A stretch of 64,000 bases of DNA from Streptomyces sp. NBC_01314 (GCF_041435215.1 NZ_CP108394.1:11098001-11162000), one strand, 5' to 3'; counted from the first letter of the stretch, positions 8,233-16,719 are shown. The notes: generated by a model not told the origin, from the sequence alone. Numbers and translations: made by a program.

Positions 8233-8961
8233 TCAGAGCTGGATGATCGGGCGCATCGCCAGTCCCTCGGTGCCGGCCCAGCCGTTCACCCGCGCCGCGT
8301 CGTCGACGGAGACGGTGTCGAGACCGTCGGGCAGGTCGAAGATGAGCGTGCCGCTCAGTTCGGTGCCCTCGCCGGCGACCAGAGTGGCGGTGAAACGGTC
8401 GGACTGGTCGTACTCCGCCTCGCCGCCCTCGTCGTTGCCGAAGACGTACAGGCCGGCGTACGCCTTGCCGCCTCCCTCGACGACGACCGGTTCGGTGTCC
8501 GGCTCTTCGAGCGTCTCGACGATCGGGGCGTCGTTGCCGGCTTTGAGCCGCACCTGCGGCGCGTCGTTGAGGACGCACGGCGTCCTGGTGTCGTTGGTGA
8601 CGGTCAGCAGGAAGTGGCGGGGGGTCTCCCCGGAGTCGTCCTGAAGCTCGACCGCTGTGTTGAGCCCGGTGACCTCGCAGTCGGCGTACTCGGTGCTGTT
8701 GCCGCCGCCGGTCTCACCGCTGTCCCCGGTCTCCGCGCCCGTCGGGCTGCTGCTGCCGGTCCCGGAGTCGCCCGAGGGCTCGGTGCCCCCGGCCGATGTG
8801 GAGCCCGAGGGGGTGGCGGTCGGCGATGCGGCTGCCTTGTCGTCACCCTCGGAGGGCTGGCAGGCGGTGACCGTCAACAGAGCCGCGACCACGGTCGCAC
8901 CCAGGACGGTGCCACGCAGGCCCCGACGCAATGAACCGGCCCCGACCATTTTCGAGTTCAT
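8233..8961 (-). CDS. DUF4232 domain-containing lipoprotein
   Basis: A 242-residue exported lipoprotein. A basic start and hydrophobic segment end in LLTVTAC (Cys34), a lipobox. Residues 35-90 are a Ser/Thr/Gly/Pro-rich linker typical of surface-tethered actinobacterial proteins. The rest is a DUF4232 beta-sandwich-like domain starting at the YADCEVTGL block with two cysteines (about Cys94 and Cys127). The function of DUF4232 is unknown; membership is inferred from the pattern. The gene is monocistronic, with a terminator hairpin directly downstream. Confidence 0.85.
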   Translation of the reverse strand: MNSKMVGAGSLRRGLRGTVLGATVVAALLTVTACQPSEGDDKAAASPTATPSGSTSAGGTEPSGDSGTGSSSPTGAETGDSGETGGGNSTEYADCEVTGLNTAVELQDDSGETPRHFLLTVTNDTRTPCVLNDAPQVRLKAGNDAPIVETLEEPDTEPVVVEGGGKAYAGLYVFGNDEGGEAEYDQSDRFTATLVAGEGTELSGTLIFDLPDGLDTVSVDDAARVNGWAGTEGLAMRPIIQL

Positions 8962-9201
8962 GCGGTTTCCTCTTCCCCCGTGACCGACTTGGAGTCGGTC
9001 GATGCGTAAGCGACATGGCTATTCTTGCCACTTGAGGGGAGCCGGGTCACCGGCATCCCGTGTCTGTTACAGCCCTCGCACGAACCGGCAGCCGTGGCGT
9101 GACCATGGCTCCTCGCCCGTGAGAACCGGTGCAGAAGATGAGAGTGCAATGCGCCATGAAGGGCCGGACCAGCAGGATGGTGTTCCAGGGGAGCGCGCAG
9201 G

Positions 9202-9245
9202 AGGTCTTGATGCCGAACGTCTGCTGGCGTCCGGCATCAAGACCT
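9202..9245 (-). terminator. strong hairpin terminator after the small secreted protein gene
   Basis: AGGTCTTGATGCCG (9202-9215) and CGGCATCAAGACCT (9232-9245) are perfect 14-base inverted repeats with a 16-base loop, 53 bp beyond the stop codon at 9298. Unlike most Streptomyces terminators the stem is not GC-saturated. Confidence 0.55.
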
Positions 9246-9297
9246 TGAGTGTGTCAGCGGATGAGGTTGGCGACCTGCCCGGACGGCGAGGAGTCGC

Positions 9298-9723
9298 TCA
9301 GGCCGCGTACTCGCCGGTGGCGGTGGCAGTGATCTTGAAGTAGAAGCGGAATTTGACGCCGTTGTTGACGTCGGTGGCGATCACCTTCCACGTGTCCTTC
9401 TCGGCGTACTCGTAGTCGTCCTGACAGTAGTTGAGGTCGCCGTTGCTCTTGTAGAAGCAGACCTTGACGTAGCGGTTGCTGTTGGTCTTGATGTTGATGT
9501 CGGCGCAGTTGGCCGTGGTCTTGAAGAAGTCCGGCGTCTGACTCGGGAGCGGAACCAGGTGGAAGTCCTCCTTCTTGGTGTAGTTCTTGGCGCTGCCGTA
9601 GCAGGACTGGGCGGTCAGTTCGCCCTGCACGGCTGCGCCGGCGCTGGTAGTGGTGGCGGCCAGGCCGCCGCCGGCAAGTGCTCCGGTCATGGCGACGGCG
9701 ACGAGCTGCTTGCGGAGGGTCAT
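9298..9723 (-). CDS. small secreted protein of unknown function
   Basis: A 141-residue protein with a clear Sec signal peptide (MTLRKQLVAVAMTGALAGGG, cleavage probably after SAGAA near residue 31). The mature part has four cysteines (SCYG, NCAD, VCFY, YCQD) spaced to allow two disulfides and ends in a lysine- and aromatic-rich beta-strand pattern. I do not recognise the family. It is transcribed divergently from the membrane-anchored XRE pair across a 373-bp gap, so a link to that pair is possible but only positional. It has its own terminator. Confidence 0.8.
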   Translation of the reverse strand: MTLRKQLVAVAMTGALAGGGLAATTTSAGAAVQGELTAQSCYGSAKNYTKKEDFHLVPLPSQTPDFFKTTANCADINIKTNSNRYVKVCFYKSNGDLNYCQDDYEYAEKDTWKVIATDVNNGVKFRFYFKITATATGEYAA

Positions 9724-10096
9724 GGTGGTCCTTCCCCGTGTGCCTGAAGCGCGGGTGCCTCAAGGCGTGTTGACGGTCGTGGACGCGGCACGCCGTACGG
9801 GATGGCCCGCCGTTTGCCGCGTCCATCAGAGGATGTGCTGTGCCGGAGCCCGCTGGCCAGGGCGATGAGGCAGGTTGGGTGATCACGGGATGCGAAACCC
9901 GTTGACCTGCGGAGATGGCGTCTCGGGTGAGGTTGGGGCGGGACGCTGGGCGGCGAGTCGCCGTCGGCGCGGCGGAGGCCGGGAGAGGCAGGAAGGCGGC
10001 AAAAAAAGGGGGGGTGGGACGCGGCGTGTGCGCCGTGCTCACGACACATCGGCTCTGGCATGCTGAAGCCAGTTTCAGAGACTCACGGGGGTGGAT
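9724..10096. other. divergent intergenic region, no gene seen
   Basis: 373 bp between two divergent genes, likely holding both promoters. It contains a run of seven A followed by seven G at about 9999-10013. Open frames here are shadows with no coding signature. Confidence 0.4.
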
Positions 10097-10903
10097 ATGT
10101 CTCATTGGAAGGACTTACCCGAGTCACTCGATCCGCGGCTGCGGCAACTCGTCGTACTGCTGCGGGAGCACAAGGACCGCAGCGGACTGAGCATCGCGGC
10201 CCTTGCCTCCAGGACGGGATTCAGCAAATCCTCCTGGGACCGTTATCTCAACGGCAGGGCGACGCCTCCGGAGAAGGCCATCGAATCGCTCGCGCAGGCG
10301 TGCGACGCGCAGCCCGCGCCCCTCTTGGAACTGCGGGAGCTGGCGGCGGCGCAGCAAGGGGGCCCAGAAACGTCAGGACCGTCGGCCTCGGCCGAATTGG
10401 CAGGTCCGCAGGGTGTACGAAGCACGGGAACCACGTGCGTACGCCAGTCTGTGCCGTGGCTGGTCATCATGCTCTCCAGTGTCACCACGGCCCTCGTGAT
10501 GATGATCGGCCTGATGCTCCTCGCGCCCTGGGAGAACGCGACGCGGGCCGCAGCGCGTAGTGGGAACGGGAAACCGTACACAGGGCAAGTGCACCCAACC
10601 TTGGGGGAGTTCGTCTACGAGCCGGGCAAAGAGTACGCCTGTGAGGTCCAGCGGGACTCCGATGACGGTCTGCTGTACGCCAGTTACAGCCGCACACGCA
10701 CGGAGCTGATCCAACGGGACGCTTCCCGCTGGTCGGTGGTGGAGGCACAGTGCCTGCTGGTTCATCACAGCATCTCGCCTGGGGTCATCGACGGTTCCCT
10801 CGGCGAGAACACGGAACGTGCGGTGCGGCGCATACAAGACCGGGCGCGCATCGCTGTGGACGGGATCATCGGCCCGGACACCTGGAAGGTGCTGCGCACA
10901 TGA
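10097..10903 (+). CDS. membrane-anchored XRE protein with peptidoglycan-binding C-terminus
   Basis: A 268-residue protein in three parts. Residues 15-75 are an XRE-type helix-turn-helix (LSIAALASRTGFSKSSWDRY), residues 120-143 a single membrane helix, and the outer part ends in a PG_binding_1 domain (GVIDGSLGENTERAVRRIQ, then VDGIIGPDTWKVL). The layout suggests a sensor with a cytoplasmic DNA-binding domain and an extracytoplasmic wall- or muropeptide-binding domain; this is inference. ATG 10097 is chosen over the in-frame GTG at 10091 because the G-rich ribosome binding site at 10086-10091 covers the latter. It is coupled to the next gene by an ATGA overlap. Confidence 0.88.
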   Translation: MSHWKDLPESLDPRLRQLVVLLREHKDRSGLSIAALASRTGFSKSSWDRYLNGRATPPEKAIESLAQACDAQPAPLLELRELAAAQQGGPETSGPSASAELAGPQGVRSTGTTCVRQSVPWLVIMLSSVTTALVMMIGLMLLAPWENATRAAARSGNGKPYTGQVHPTLGEFVYEPGKEYACEVQRDSDDGLLYASYSRTRTELIQRDASRWSVVEAQCLLVHHSISPGVIDGSLGENTERAVRRIQDRARIAVDGIIGPDTWKVLRT

Positions 10904-11799
10904 GCGACCAGAGCACCCGAGGGCTGGACGGAGAGCGGGAAGTGCCCGCGGAGTGTGTCCGGCTCGCCGTGAGACTGCGTGAGCTGCGCGCTGTCACGGG
11001 ACTGAGCCTGGCACGTCTGGCGGACAAGACCCCCTACAGCAAGTCCTCATGGGATCGGTACCTCAACGCAAGGGCCATGCCGCCCCGACACGCTGTTGAG
11101 CAGTTGTGCGCCTTGGCCGGGAAGCAACCACAACGTCCCGTCGCCCTGTGGGAGTTGGCGGAGGCAGCATGGAGCTGCCGCGCCGGCCGGAGCACGCAGG
11201 ACGGCGAGCGGGCCGCGCACTGTCAAGACACGGCGTGGGGCATGCCGGAGGGCGTGTCGGCGAGCGCGGTGGCCCCGCTCGCCGACACGAAACGAATCCG
11301 CCCGCGTATCTCCTGGCTCTACGTCGGCATCCTCGGCGGAGTGTCCGCACTGGCTGCCGGGCTACTGATCGCCCTGTCCCCCTCCGGCGACGGCCCAGCC
11401 GGAAACCGTGCCGCGACGACGGACTTCGCTGCCCCGAGCATCGGCTGCCATGCAGCCTCCTGCACGGGAAAGGGCCCAGAAGACCAGGACTGTTCCACGG
11501 CCAAGACGCCGCCTGTTGAGCTGGGAGAACACCGCTTCGCCGGCACAGTCGTCAAAATTCGCCACTCGGAGGTGTGCGAGACGGTGTGGGCCCGCATCGA
11601 CCGGGGTGTGGTGGGCGATCAGGTAGAGATCGTCGTGCCGGGGAGCCGCGTTCACCAGGTCGTCGTGCAGGACAGATTCGATGAGATGGGCTCGGTGTCG
11701 ACCCCGATGGCCGCCGCTGCCGACGACATCCTGAGCCGCGTACAGGCTTGCCTGGCACGGAAGGACGAACGGCGCTGCTTTTCCGTAACACCAGACTGA
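10900..11799 (+). CDS. membrane-anchored XRE protein with DUF2690 ectodomain
   Basis: A 299-residue sister of the preceding gene. Residues 22-85 are the same XRE domain with the identical SKSSWDRYLN block, residues 138-160 a membrane helix, and residues 185-299 a DUF2690 domain (GCHAASCTGKGPEDQDC, then VCETVWARIDRG) with several cysteines. The start ATG overlaps the previous stop (ATGA). The two anchored regulators probably arose by duplication of the DNA-binding half and acquired different outer domains, so they may form a heteromeric sensor. No target operator was identified. Confidence 0.88.
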   Translation: MSDQSTRGLDGEREVPAECVRLAVRLRELRAVTGLSLARLADKTPYSKSSWDRYLNARAMPPRHAVEQLCALAGKQPQRPVALWELAEAAWSCRAGRSTQDGERAAHCQDTAWGMPEGVSASAVAPLADTKRIRPRISWLYVGILGGVSALAAGLLIALSPSGDGPAGNRAATTDFAAPSIGCHAASCTGKGPEDQDCSTAKTPPVELGEHRFAGTVVKIRHSEVCETVWARIDRGVVGDQVEIVVPGSRVHQVVVQDRFDEMGSVSTPMAAAADDILSRVQACLARKDERRCFSVTPD

Positions 11800-12175
11800 G
11801 TGCAGCCTCGCGCATACCGGGGCCTCGTCTGTTTCCTGCACACCATGATCATTCGTAGCGGGTGGGCTCGGAAAGACGACGCTGAATCCGACTCTCAGAG
11901 GCCCCGAGACCTTGATCTCTCGTCGACGCGGCAGCAGCCCTCTGAGGGTCTTCGGGGCGGTTCTGCGCAGCCCGTCGTACGCGGCGGAGCTTGATTTGCG
12001 GGTGGTGTAGCGCGGCATGGCGATTTCCGAGGTGCTCCACCGTGAGAGGGGTGACGGCACCGACCGAAATGTGCTGCTGGAGCAGTGGGGCAGGGTTCGT
12101 GGGCCCGCCGTTCGCCGTAACCCCGCCTGGATCCGCGTGAGAAGAACGCGAGAGGCGAGTGGAAGGAGAACGCCG
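11800..12175. other. intergenic stretch, no recognised gene
   Basis: 376 bp between the XRE pair and a crotonase fragment. A minus-strand frame is open across it but has no recognisable motif or ribosome binding site and does not look coding. Confidence 0.3.
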
Positions 12176-12266
12176 ATGACCGTTGACGACCGCGAGCCCG
12201 CCGCGCTGTAGGAGGTGAAGGACCGCAAGGCGTACCTCACGTTGAACTGGCCCGACCGGCTGAACC
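12176..12266 (+). pseudogene. enoyl-CoA hydratase N-terminal fragment with in-frame stop
   Basis: An ideal AAGGAG (12163-12168) precedes ATG 12176, which reads MTVDDREPAAL, then a TAG, then EVKDRKAYLTLNWPDRLN. This is the standard crotonase N-terminus (compare YEVKDRVAYLTLNRPERLN); the TAG replaces the usual Tyr codon TAC. Coding similarity ends at about 12266, where the DUF2975 promoter begins. Confidence 0.6.
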
Positions 12267-12277
12267 AGCTCTTGCTT

Positions 12278-12300
12278 AATCTATCGAATATCGATAGATT
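12278..12300. promoter_or_regulatory. perfect palindrome in the DUF2975/XRE promoter
   Basis: Arms AATCTATCGA (12278-12287) and TCGATAGATT (12291-12300) flank a 3-bp centre. This AT-rich dyad in GC-rich surroundings lies 30 bp before the DUF2975 start, as expected for the operator of the XRE protein encoded second in the pair. Confidence 0.6.
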
Positions 12301-12329
12301 CCCATCGCAACTCGATGGGAGAATGGGTC

Positions 12330-12815
12330 ATGGGAAGACTGACAGTGCGTGCGCTGCGCGCCGTGCTCGTGATGATGCTCGCCGGCACCGTGTTCGTGCA
12401 GGCATTGATGGTGTGGGCCTTGGCAACCGACCCGGAGGACGGGTCGCTCCCGCTGACCCCGCTGCGCGTGGTCACGATCCTGGGCATGGTGTCGGTACAG
12501 GCCGCGTTGGTCTGCGTCTGGCGACTGGTGACGATGGTGCGACGCGGAACTGTGTTCTCCCACGCCGCCTTCCGCTACGTGGACGGCGTGATCGGCGCGA
12601 TCGTGGCGGCTGCCCTCGTGTGGTTCGCGGTCACGGCCCTCAATGCGCCGGGCCAGCGGGACGACCCGGGCGTCACCGTCATCATGGGCGGGATCGGCAT
12701 GGCCATTCTGGGGGTCGCGCTCATCGTGCTCGTCCTGCGGATGCTGCTCGCCCAGGCCGTCGCGCGCGACGTCGAAGCGGCGCAGATGAAGGCCGAGCTG
12801 GACGAGGTGATCTGA
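12330..12815 (+). CDS. DUF2975 family membrane protein
   Basis: A 161-residue integral membrane protein with four hydrophobic segments (about 10-32, 45-67, 87-107 and 118-142) and a short charged tail, matching the DUF2975 pattern. ATG 12330 has GGGAG eight bases upstream; an ATG 15 bases earlier lies on that ribosome binding site. It overlaps the following XRE gene by one base (TGATG). DUF2975 proteins are regularly paired with small YozG-like XRE regulators; the function of the pair is not known. Confidence 0.88.
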   Translation: MGRLTVRALRAVLVMMLAGTVFVQALMVWALATDPEDGSLPLTPLRVVTILGMVSVQAALVCVWRLVTMVRRGTVFSHAAFRYVDGVIGAIVAAALVWFAVTALNAPGQRDDPGVTVIMGGIGMAILGVALIVLVLRMLLAQAVARDVEAAQMKAELDEVI

Positions 12816-13036
12816 TGCCGATCACCGTCGACATCGACGTGATGCTGGCCAGGCGGAAGATGTCCGTGGGCGAGCTCGCGGACCGCGTAGGGATTACGCC
12901 CGCCAACCTGGCGGTACTCAAGAACGGCCGCGCCAAGGCAGTGCGCTTCGCGACGCTCGCCGCGCTCTGCGAGGTGCTCGAGTGCCAGCCGGGCGATCTG
13001 CTGCGCTGGGAGGCCGAGGGTGCCGCGGGCGGATGA
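12815..13036 (+). CDS. small XRE (Cro/C1, YozG-like) transcriptional regulator
   Basis: A 73-residue protein that is essentially a single helix-turn-helix domain (KMSVGELADRVGITPANLAV, then RFATLAALCEVLECQPGDLL). The start overlaps the DUF2975 stop by one base. The likely operator is the 23-bp dyad upstream of the pair, giving autoregulation. The DUF2975 partner may control its activity at the membrane, which is inference from repeated co-occurrence of the two families. Confidence 0.9.
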   Translation: MPITVDIDVMLARRKMSVGELADRVGITPANLAVLKNGRAKAVRFATLAALCEVLECQPGDLLRWEAEGAAGG

Positions 13037-13384
13037 GGCACCCCAGGGCGGGCGTGAAAGTGACGGACGACACGCGACTATGCCAAACCCTGAATAGCCC
13101 GCCGTGGAGCGCGCCGGGCGCTATTACGCCGTGCCCATCGGGTGGCGGGCACGGACCGACAACGTCTTCATCCTCAGGGAGAGGGTGAGGGCGTGTGGCG
13201 TGCGCATTGAACTCACGCCCGGCGTTCAGCAAGAGGGCAGTTCGTTATGCAATATCCGTTTCCTGATGGGGCTGGGGTAGGGCTACCGGTCGCAGTGCCC
13301 GGTGGCCTCGTTGAAGACGGCGAGGATGGGCGACGCAAAATGTCCGACTCGGTCATGTAATCGGTGGTTGCACTCTGTGGCGAT
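13037..13384. other. intergenic stretch, no gene seen
   Basis: About 350 bp without a recognisable coding signal between the XRE gene and the ISL3 relic. Confidence 0.3.
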
Positions 13385-13860
13385 CACCGGAGGAGGGGGA
13401 CCTGGCTCTGCCGTGCATCTGCCGCATGATTCTCTTGGTCCGTGTTGACGCTTTCGGTGCGGCCGTTGTGGTGCGGGGTGGTGATGCCGGCGTCGACAGC
13501 GGTGCGATCGAGCTCGTCGAGGCCGTTGGTGAAGGCGTGCAGGTAGGGCAGGTCGGCGGCACGCACGCCGTGATCCACTTCGTGGGTACTGTCTCGTTGC
13601 CTGAGGCCGGGGGAGGAGTGCGGTGAACTCCCGGACCGGCTTGGTGAGGGCGGTCACCTCGGGGCAGGCGGCAGTGAGCTTGCCAAGGAGTGCGGCGTTT
13701 TTGTCCCGCAGGTTGCCGGGCGGGTGAGGAGAAGGCGGGGCAGGCGCCGTGGGGTGGTGATGGGCCGGTCGCCCTCGGCTCGGCCCTGGGTCGCGGAACA
13801 ACTGTTTGACGGGGAAGGCCGGGTCTTCCGCACGGCGCCGACGGAGATGTTCCCGGTAGG
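13385..13860 (-). pseudogene. ISL3-family transposase, C-terminal half relic
   Basis: Pieces in three frames assemble into an ISL3 C-terminus: YREHLRRRRAEDPAFPVKQL, GRAEGDRPITTPRRLPRLLL, NLRDKNAALLGKLTAACPEV, VRAADLPYLHAFTNGLDELD, and HNGRTESVN. At least three frameshifts separate them. The N-terminal zinc-binding half is missing here and is found, decayed and in opposite orientation, at 7827-8210. Confidence 0.7.
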
Positions 13861-14128
13861 GGGTGACCAGGGTGGGCCGGCAGCGCGGAGCTCGGCGCAG
13901 GTTTTCGGGTTCCCGGGTCCGCTCACGCTTCGTTACCACCGATTGCCTGACAGGGCCGCAGGATTGACAGACCCAACTCCGCCCGATCGCTCACGTGGGG
14001 GTCTCCTGAGGTCTCCTGGGGGAGGGCGTTTTGGTGTGGGGCATCGATGTGTCGGCCGCTCCGGGGGGACGGGCCCGGCCGGGCGGTTCGCCGGGGTGCG
14101 GACGTGGGTTTCGGCGTGTCGGGTCTGG

Positions 14129-15103
14129 TCAGGGAAGGAGGAGAATGCGGCCGAGTTGGGACCGACTTTCGAGGAGTCGGTGTGCTGTGGCGGCTTCAGC
14201 GAGGGGGAGACGGGCGTGGACGGCCGTGCGCAGTTGTCGGGTCGTCAAGTAGCTGGCCGCCTCGGTCATTTCGCGGCGTGCCTGCTCCGGGTCGGCCGCG
14301 CGCCAGGCGAGGAGGGAGAATCCGGTCACGGACTTCAGGGCGAAGAGGCTGGTGGGAGGGATGCCGGCCAGGGCACCGCTCGCGGCGCCGTAGATCACGA
14401 TCCGGCCGAACGGGGCCAGCAGGTCCAGGCTCTGCTGCAGGGTCTGGCCGCTGACGGAGTCGAGGACGACGTCCACGCCTCGCGGCGCAGCCTTGCGTAC
14501 CTGTTCGGGCCAGCCGCTGTCGGTGTAGTCGACGGCGATGTCGGCGCCGTATTTGCGGACGAAGTCGAGTTTGGCCGGTGAGCTTGCGGTGGCGATGACC
14601 GTGCCGGCACCGAGCAGTTTGGCGAGTTGTACGGCCAGGTGTCCGATGCCGCCCGCAGCGGCATGGATCAGGACCGTCTCACCCGGTGCGAGTCGGCCGG
14701 CGCGCAGGGTCCGCAGTGCCACCGGGGCACCCATGGGCAGCATGCTCGCCGCACCGAGGTCGAGTGCGTCGGGTACCGGGGCGAGCCATTGCGTGTCGGT
14801 GACGACGTAGTCGGCGAAGGCGTCCTCTGCCAGTCCCGCTGCTCGTTGGCCGACGTGGTGTGTGTCGACGCCGGGTCCGACAGCTTCGACGGTGCCCACC
14901 ACGTCACCGGTGAGTCTGCCCGGCAGGGAACGCTGGAAGAGCGCTCCGCTGGACGGCCCCCGCCGCCACTTGGTGTCGACGAAGTTGGCTCCGATCGCCT
15001 CGACCCGGATGAGTACTTGTCCTGGTCCCGGCGTGGGGATATCGGTCTCCTCCATTGTGAGGACGTCCGGATCGCCGTATTCGTAGTAGCGGACTCGTCG
15101 CAT
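14129..15103 (-). CDS. zinc-independent quinone oxidoreductase (MDR family)
   Basis: A 324-residue medium-chain dehydrogenase/reductase of the quinone-oxidoreductase type, without the zinc ligands of alcohol dehydrogenases. The N-terminal GroES-like part begins MRRVRYYEYGDPDVL; the NADPH-binding motif is AAAGGIGHLAVQLAK. ATG 15103 has AAGGAG at 15111-15116 with seven-base spacing and is preferred to the upstream in-frame ATG at 15139. It is divergent from a TetR gene, with two matching operator-like sites between them. It probably reduces a quinone or enone and is induced through that TetR protein. Confidence 0.92.
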   Translation of the reverse strand: MRRVRYYEYGDPDVLTMEETDIPTPGPGQVLIRVEAIGANFVDTKWRRGPSSGALFQRSLPGRLTGDVVGTVEAVGPGVDTHHVGQRAAGLAEDAFADYVVTDTQWLAPVPDALDLGAASMLPMGAPVALRTLRAGRLAPGETVLIHAAAGGIGHLAVQLAKLLGAGTVIATASSPAKLDFVRKYGADIAVDYTDSGWPEQVRKAAPRGVDVVLDSVSGQTLQQSLDLLAPFGRIVIYGAASGALAGIPPTSLFALKSVTGFSLLAWRAADPEQARREMTEAASYLTTRQLRTAVHARLPLAEAATAHRLLESRSQLGRILLLP

Positions 15104-15158
15104 GTGGACGCTCCTTGAGGGGCCAGTAGGCAGAGGCATTTACCGCCGGAAGCTAAAG

Positions 15159-15205
15159 TGGACTACCGGTCAGGTTCTTTCCGACCGTACTGGACCGTCG
15201 GTCCA
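15159..15205. promoter_or_regulatory. two TetR operator candidates between the MDR and TetR genes
   Basis: TGGACCGTCGGTCCA (15191-15205) is a perfect dyad with 6-bp arms. TGGACTACCGGTC (15159-15171) is a second, imperfect copy 32 bp away. Both share TGGAC and GGTC at the same spacing and sit in the divergent promoter. Confidence 0.6.
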
Positions 15206-15230
15206 GATGTCCATGCGGAGTGAGGACTCG

Positions 15231-15863
15231 ATGACAGAAGGCCGTCGCGAACGCGCCGACGCGGTACGGAATCGGCACGCGATCCTGCTGGCGACCGAGG
15301 AACTCCTGGCGCTGCACCGGCCCGAGCAGATCTCGATGGAGCAGGTTGCAGCCGCAGCGGGCGTCGGCAAGGGCACGGTCTTCCACCGCTTCGGCAGTCG
15401 CATGGGCCTCATGCGGGCACTGATGGTGGAACGTGCCCTCGCCCTGCGCGAAGCCGTCACGACAGGGCCGCCTCCACTGGGCCCGGGCGCCCCAGCACGA
15501 GACCGACTCCTCGCCTTCCTCGACGCCGTCGTCGGCGTGGTCGCCCGCAACAAGGGACTCCTGGCCGCGCTCGGCCACGCCGCGACGACAGCGCACAAGC
15601 CGGAAGAGGATCCACCCGGCGCGCACCCCGTCTACCAGTTCTGGCACGGCCACATCACCGCGCTGATCAGCGAGGAGTGTTCCGACCTGGACGCAGAGGT
15701 CCTGGCCCATGTGCTGCTCGGCGCCCTGCAGAGCGACCCGATCCTGCGTCTGCTGGAGCAGGAAGGTGGCCGGCGCCTCGCCGACTCCCTGCGCACCCTG
15801 GCAGCCGCCCTGCTTGACGCCTCGGCAACCGCTACCGAGCCGAGAATCGGCCGTCACCCGTAA
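15231..15863 (+). CDS. TetR/AcrR family transcriptional regulator
   Basis: A 210-residue TetR repressor with helix-turn-helix ISMEQVAAAAGVGKGTVFHR near residues 33-52 and a C-terminal domain resembling other TetR regulators of oxidoreductases. ATG 15231 is chosen for the TGAGGA sequence just upstream and because the domain begins at once; the frame is open further back but covers the operator region. It very likely represses itself and the divergent quinone oxidoreductase through the TGGAC-N5-GGTC sites. Confidence 0.9.
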   Translation: MTEGRRERADAVRNRHAILLATEELLALHRPEQISMEQVAAAAGVGKGTVFHRFGSRMGLMRALMVERALALREAVTTGPPPLGPGAPARDRLLAFLDAVVGVVARNKGLLAALGHAATTAHKPEEDPPGAHPVYQFWHGHITALISEECSDLDAEVLAHVLLGALQSDPILRLLEQEGGRRLADSLRTLAAALLDASATATEPRIGRHP

Positions 15864-15920
15864 GCTCCTCCTCCGTGCTCGGTCGGCAACTGCGGCGCGG
15901 GCTTGCGAGGGCGACGCCTG

Positions 15921-16095
15921 ATGCGGGAGATCCTCAACGCGATCCCGTATCAGGCCCGGGTCGGCTGCCGGTGGCGTTATCTGCCGCACGACTTTCCGCC
16001 GTACACCGCCGTGTACCACTACTTCGGCTAGTGGCGCGATGACCGCACCGATCAGGCCGTCCACGACCTGCTGCGCCGGCAGGTCCGCGGGTCGA
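15921..16095 (+). pseudogene. IS5-family transposase fragment
   Basis: Reads MREILNAIPYQARVGCRWRY, LPHDFPPYTAVYHYFG, a TAG at 16029-16031, then WRDDRTDQAVHDLLRRQVR. This is the conserved N-terminal block of IS5/IS4 (DUF4096-type) transposases. Both ends of the gene are missing. Confidence 0.65.
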
Positions 16096-16234
16096 GGGGC
16101 CGTCACGAGGGCTCGTCCGCGATCGTATGGCCGCCCAGACGGTGCACGCTTCGGTCAATGCACCCGAGGAGGCGACCGGGCTGGATCCGGGCGAGAGGAG
16201 CCGGCGCCGCAAGCGGAGACCGGAGTTCCCGTTG

Positions 16235-16719
16235 GGGACGTCGAAGCACTCGCTTGAGTTCCGGGCCGATGCCGTCGCGCTGTATCACTTGAGCCCCGGG
16301 TGGACGTACGCGTCGGTGGCCAAGGACCCTGGGTGTCACCCACGAGACGCTCCGCACGTGGGTGCGGGATGCCGAGCAGGGTGCCCGGCCCGGGGCGGTG
16401 GAGGTCACCGTGATGGAGAAGGGGAACCGACCGCTGTGGGCGCGGGTGAAGGAACTCGAGCTCGAGCGGGAGATCCTGCGGAGGGCCGCGAAGTATTTTG
16501 CGGCGGAGACCAGTTGGTGAGCAGCTGCTTCCAGTTCGTCGAGGATCACCGTGGCGCCTTCGGCGTCAAGCGGTTGTGCGGAACGGGGGCAGTGAGGCCC
16601 GTCTCGCAGTCTTCCGCTGGGCGACCCGCTGCAACACCCGCCAACGGCACTTCCGCATCGGCCAGATCAGCCCGATCACCTACGAACAGCGATCAACTCC
16701 GCTGGCCACCGCCGCATGA
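16235..16719 (+). pseudogene. IS3-family element relic with internal deletion
   Basis: The orfA part reads GTSKHSLEFRADAVALYHLS with a frameshift near 16327, then VKELELEREILRRAAKYFAA to a stop at about 16520. The orfB part starts FQFVEDHRGAFGVKRLCG, then jumps directly to the orfB C-terminus VFRWATRCNTRQRHFRIGQI and SPITYEQRSTPLATAA. The whole integrase core between them is deleted, so this copy could move only with help from another element. Confidence 0.7.

Noticed and set aside
11840..12240. Minus-strand Arg/Ser-rich open frame
   Set aside because: Composition is that of a shadow frame and it overlaps the plus-strand crotonase fragment, which has real similarity.
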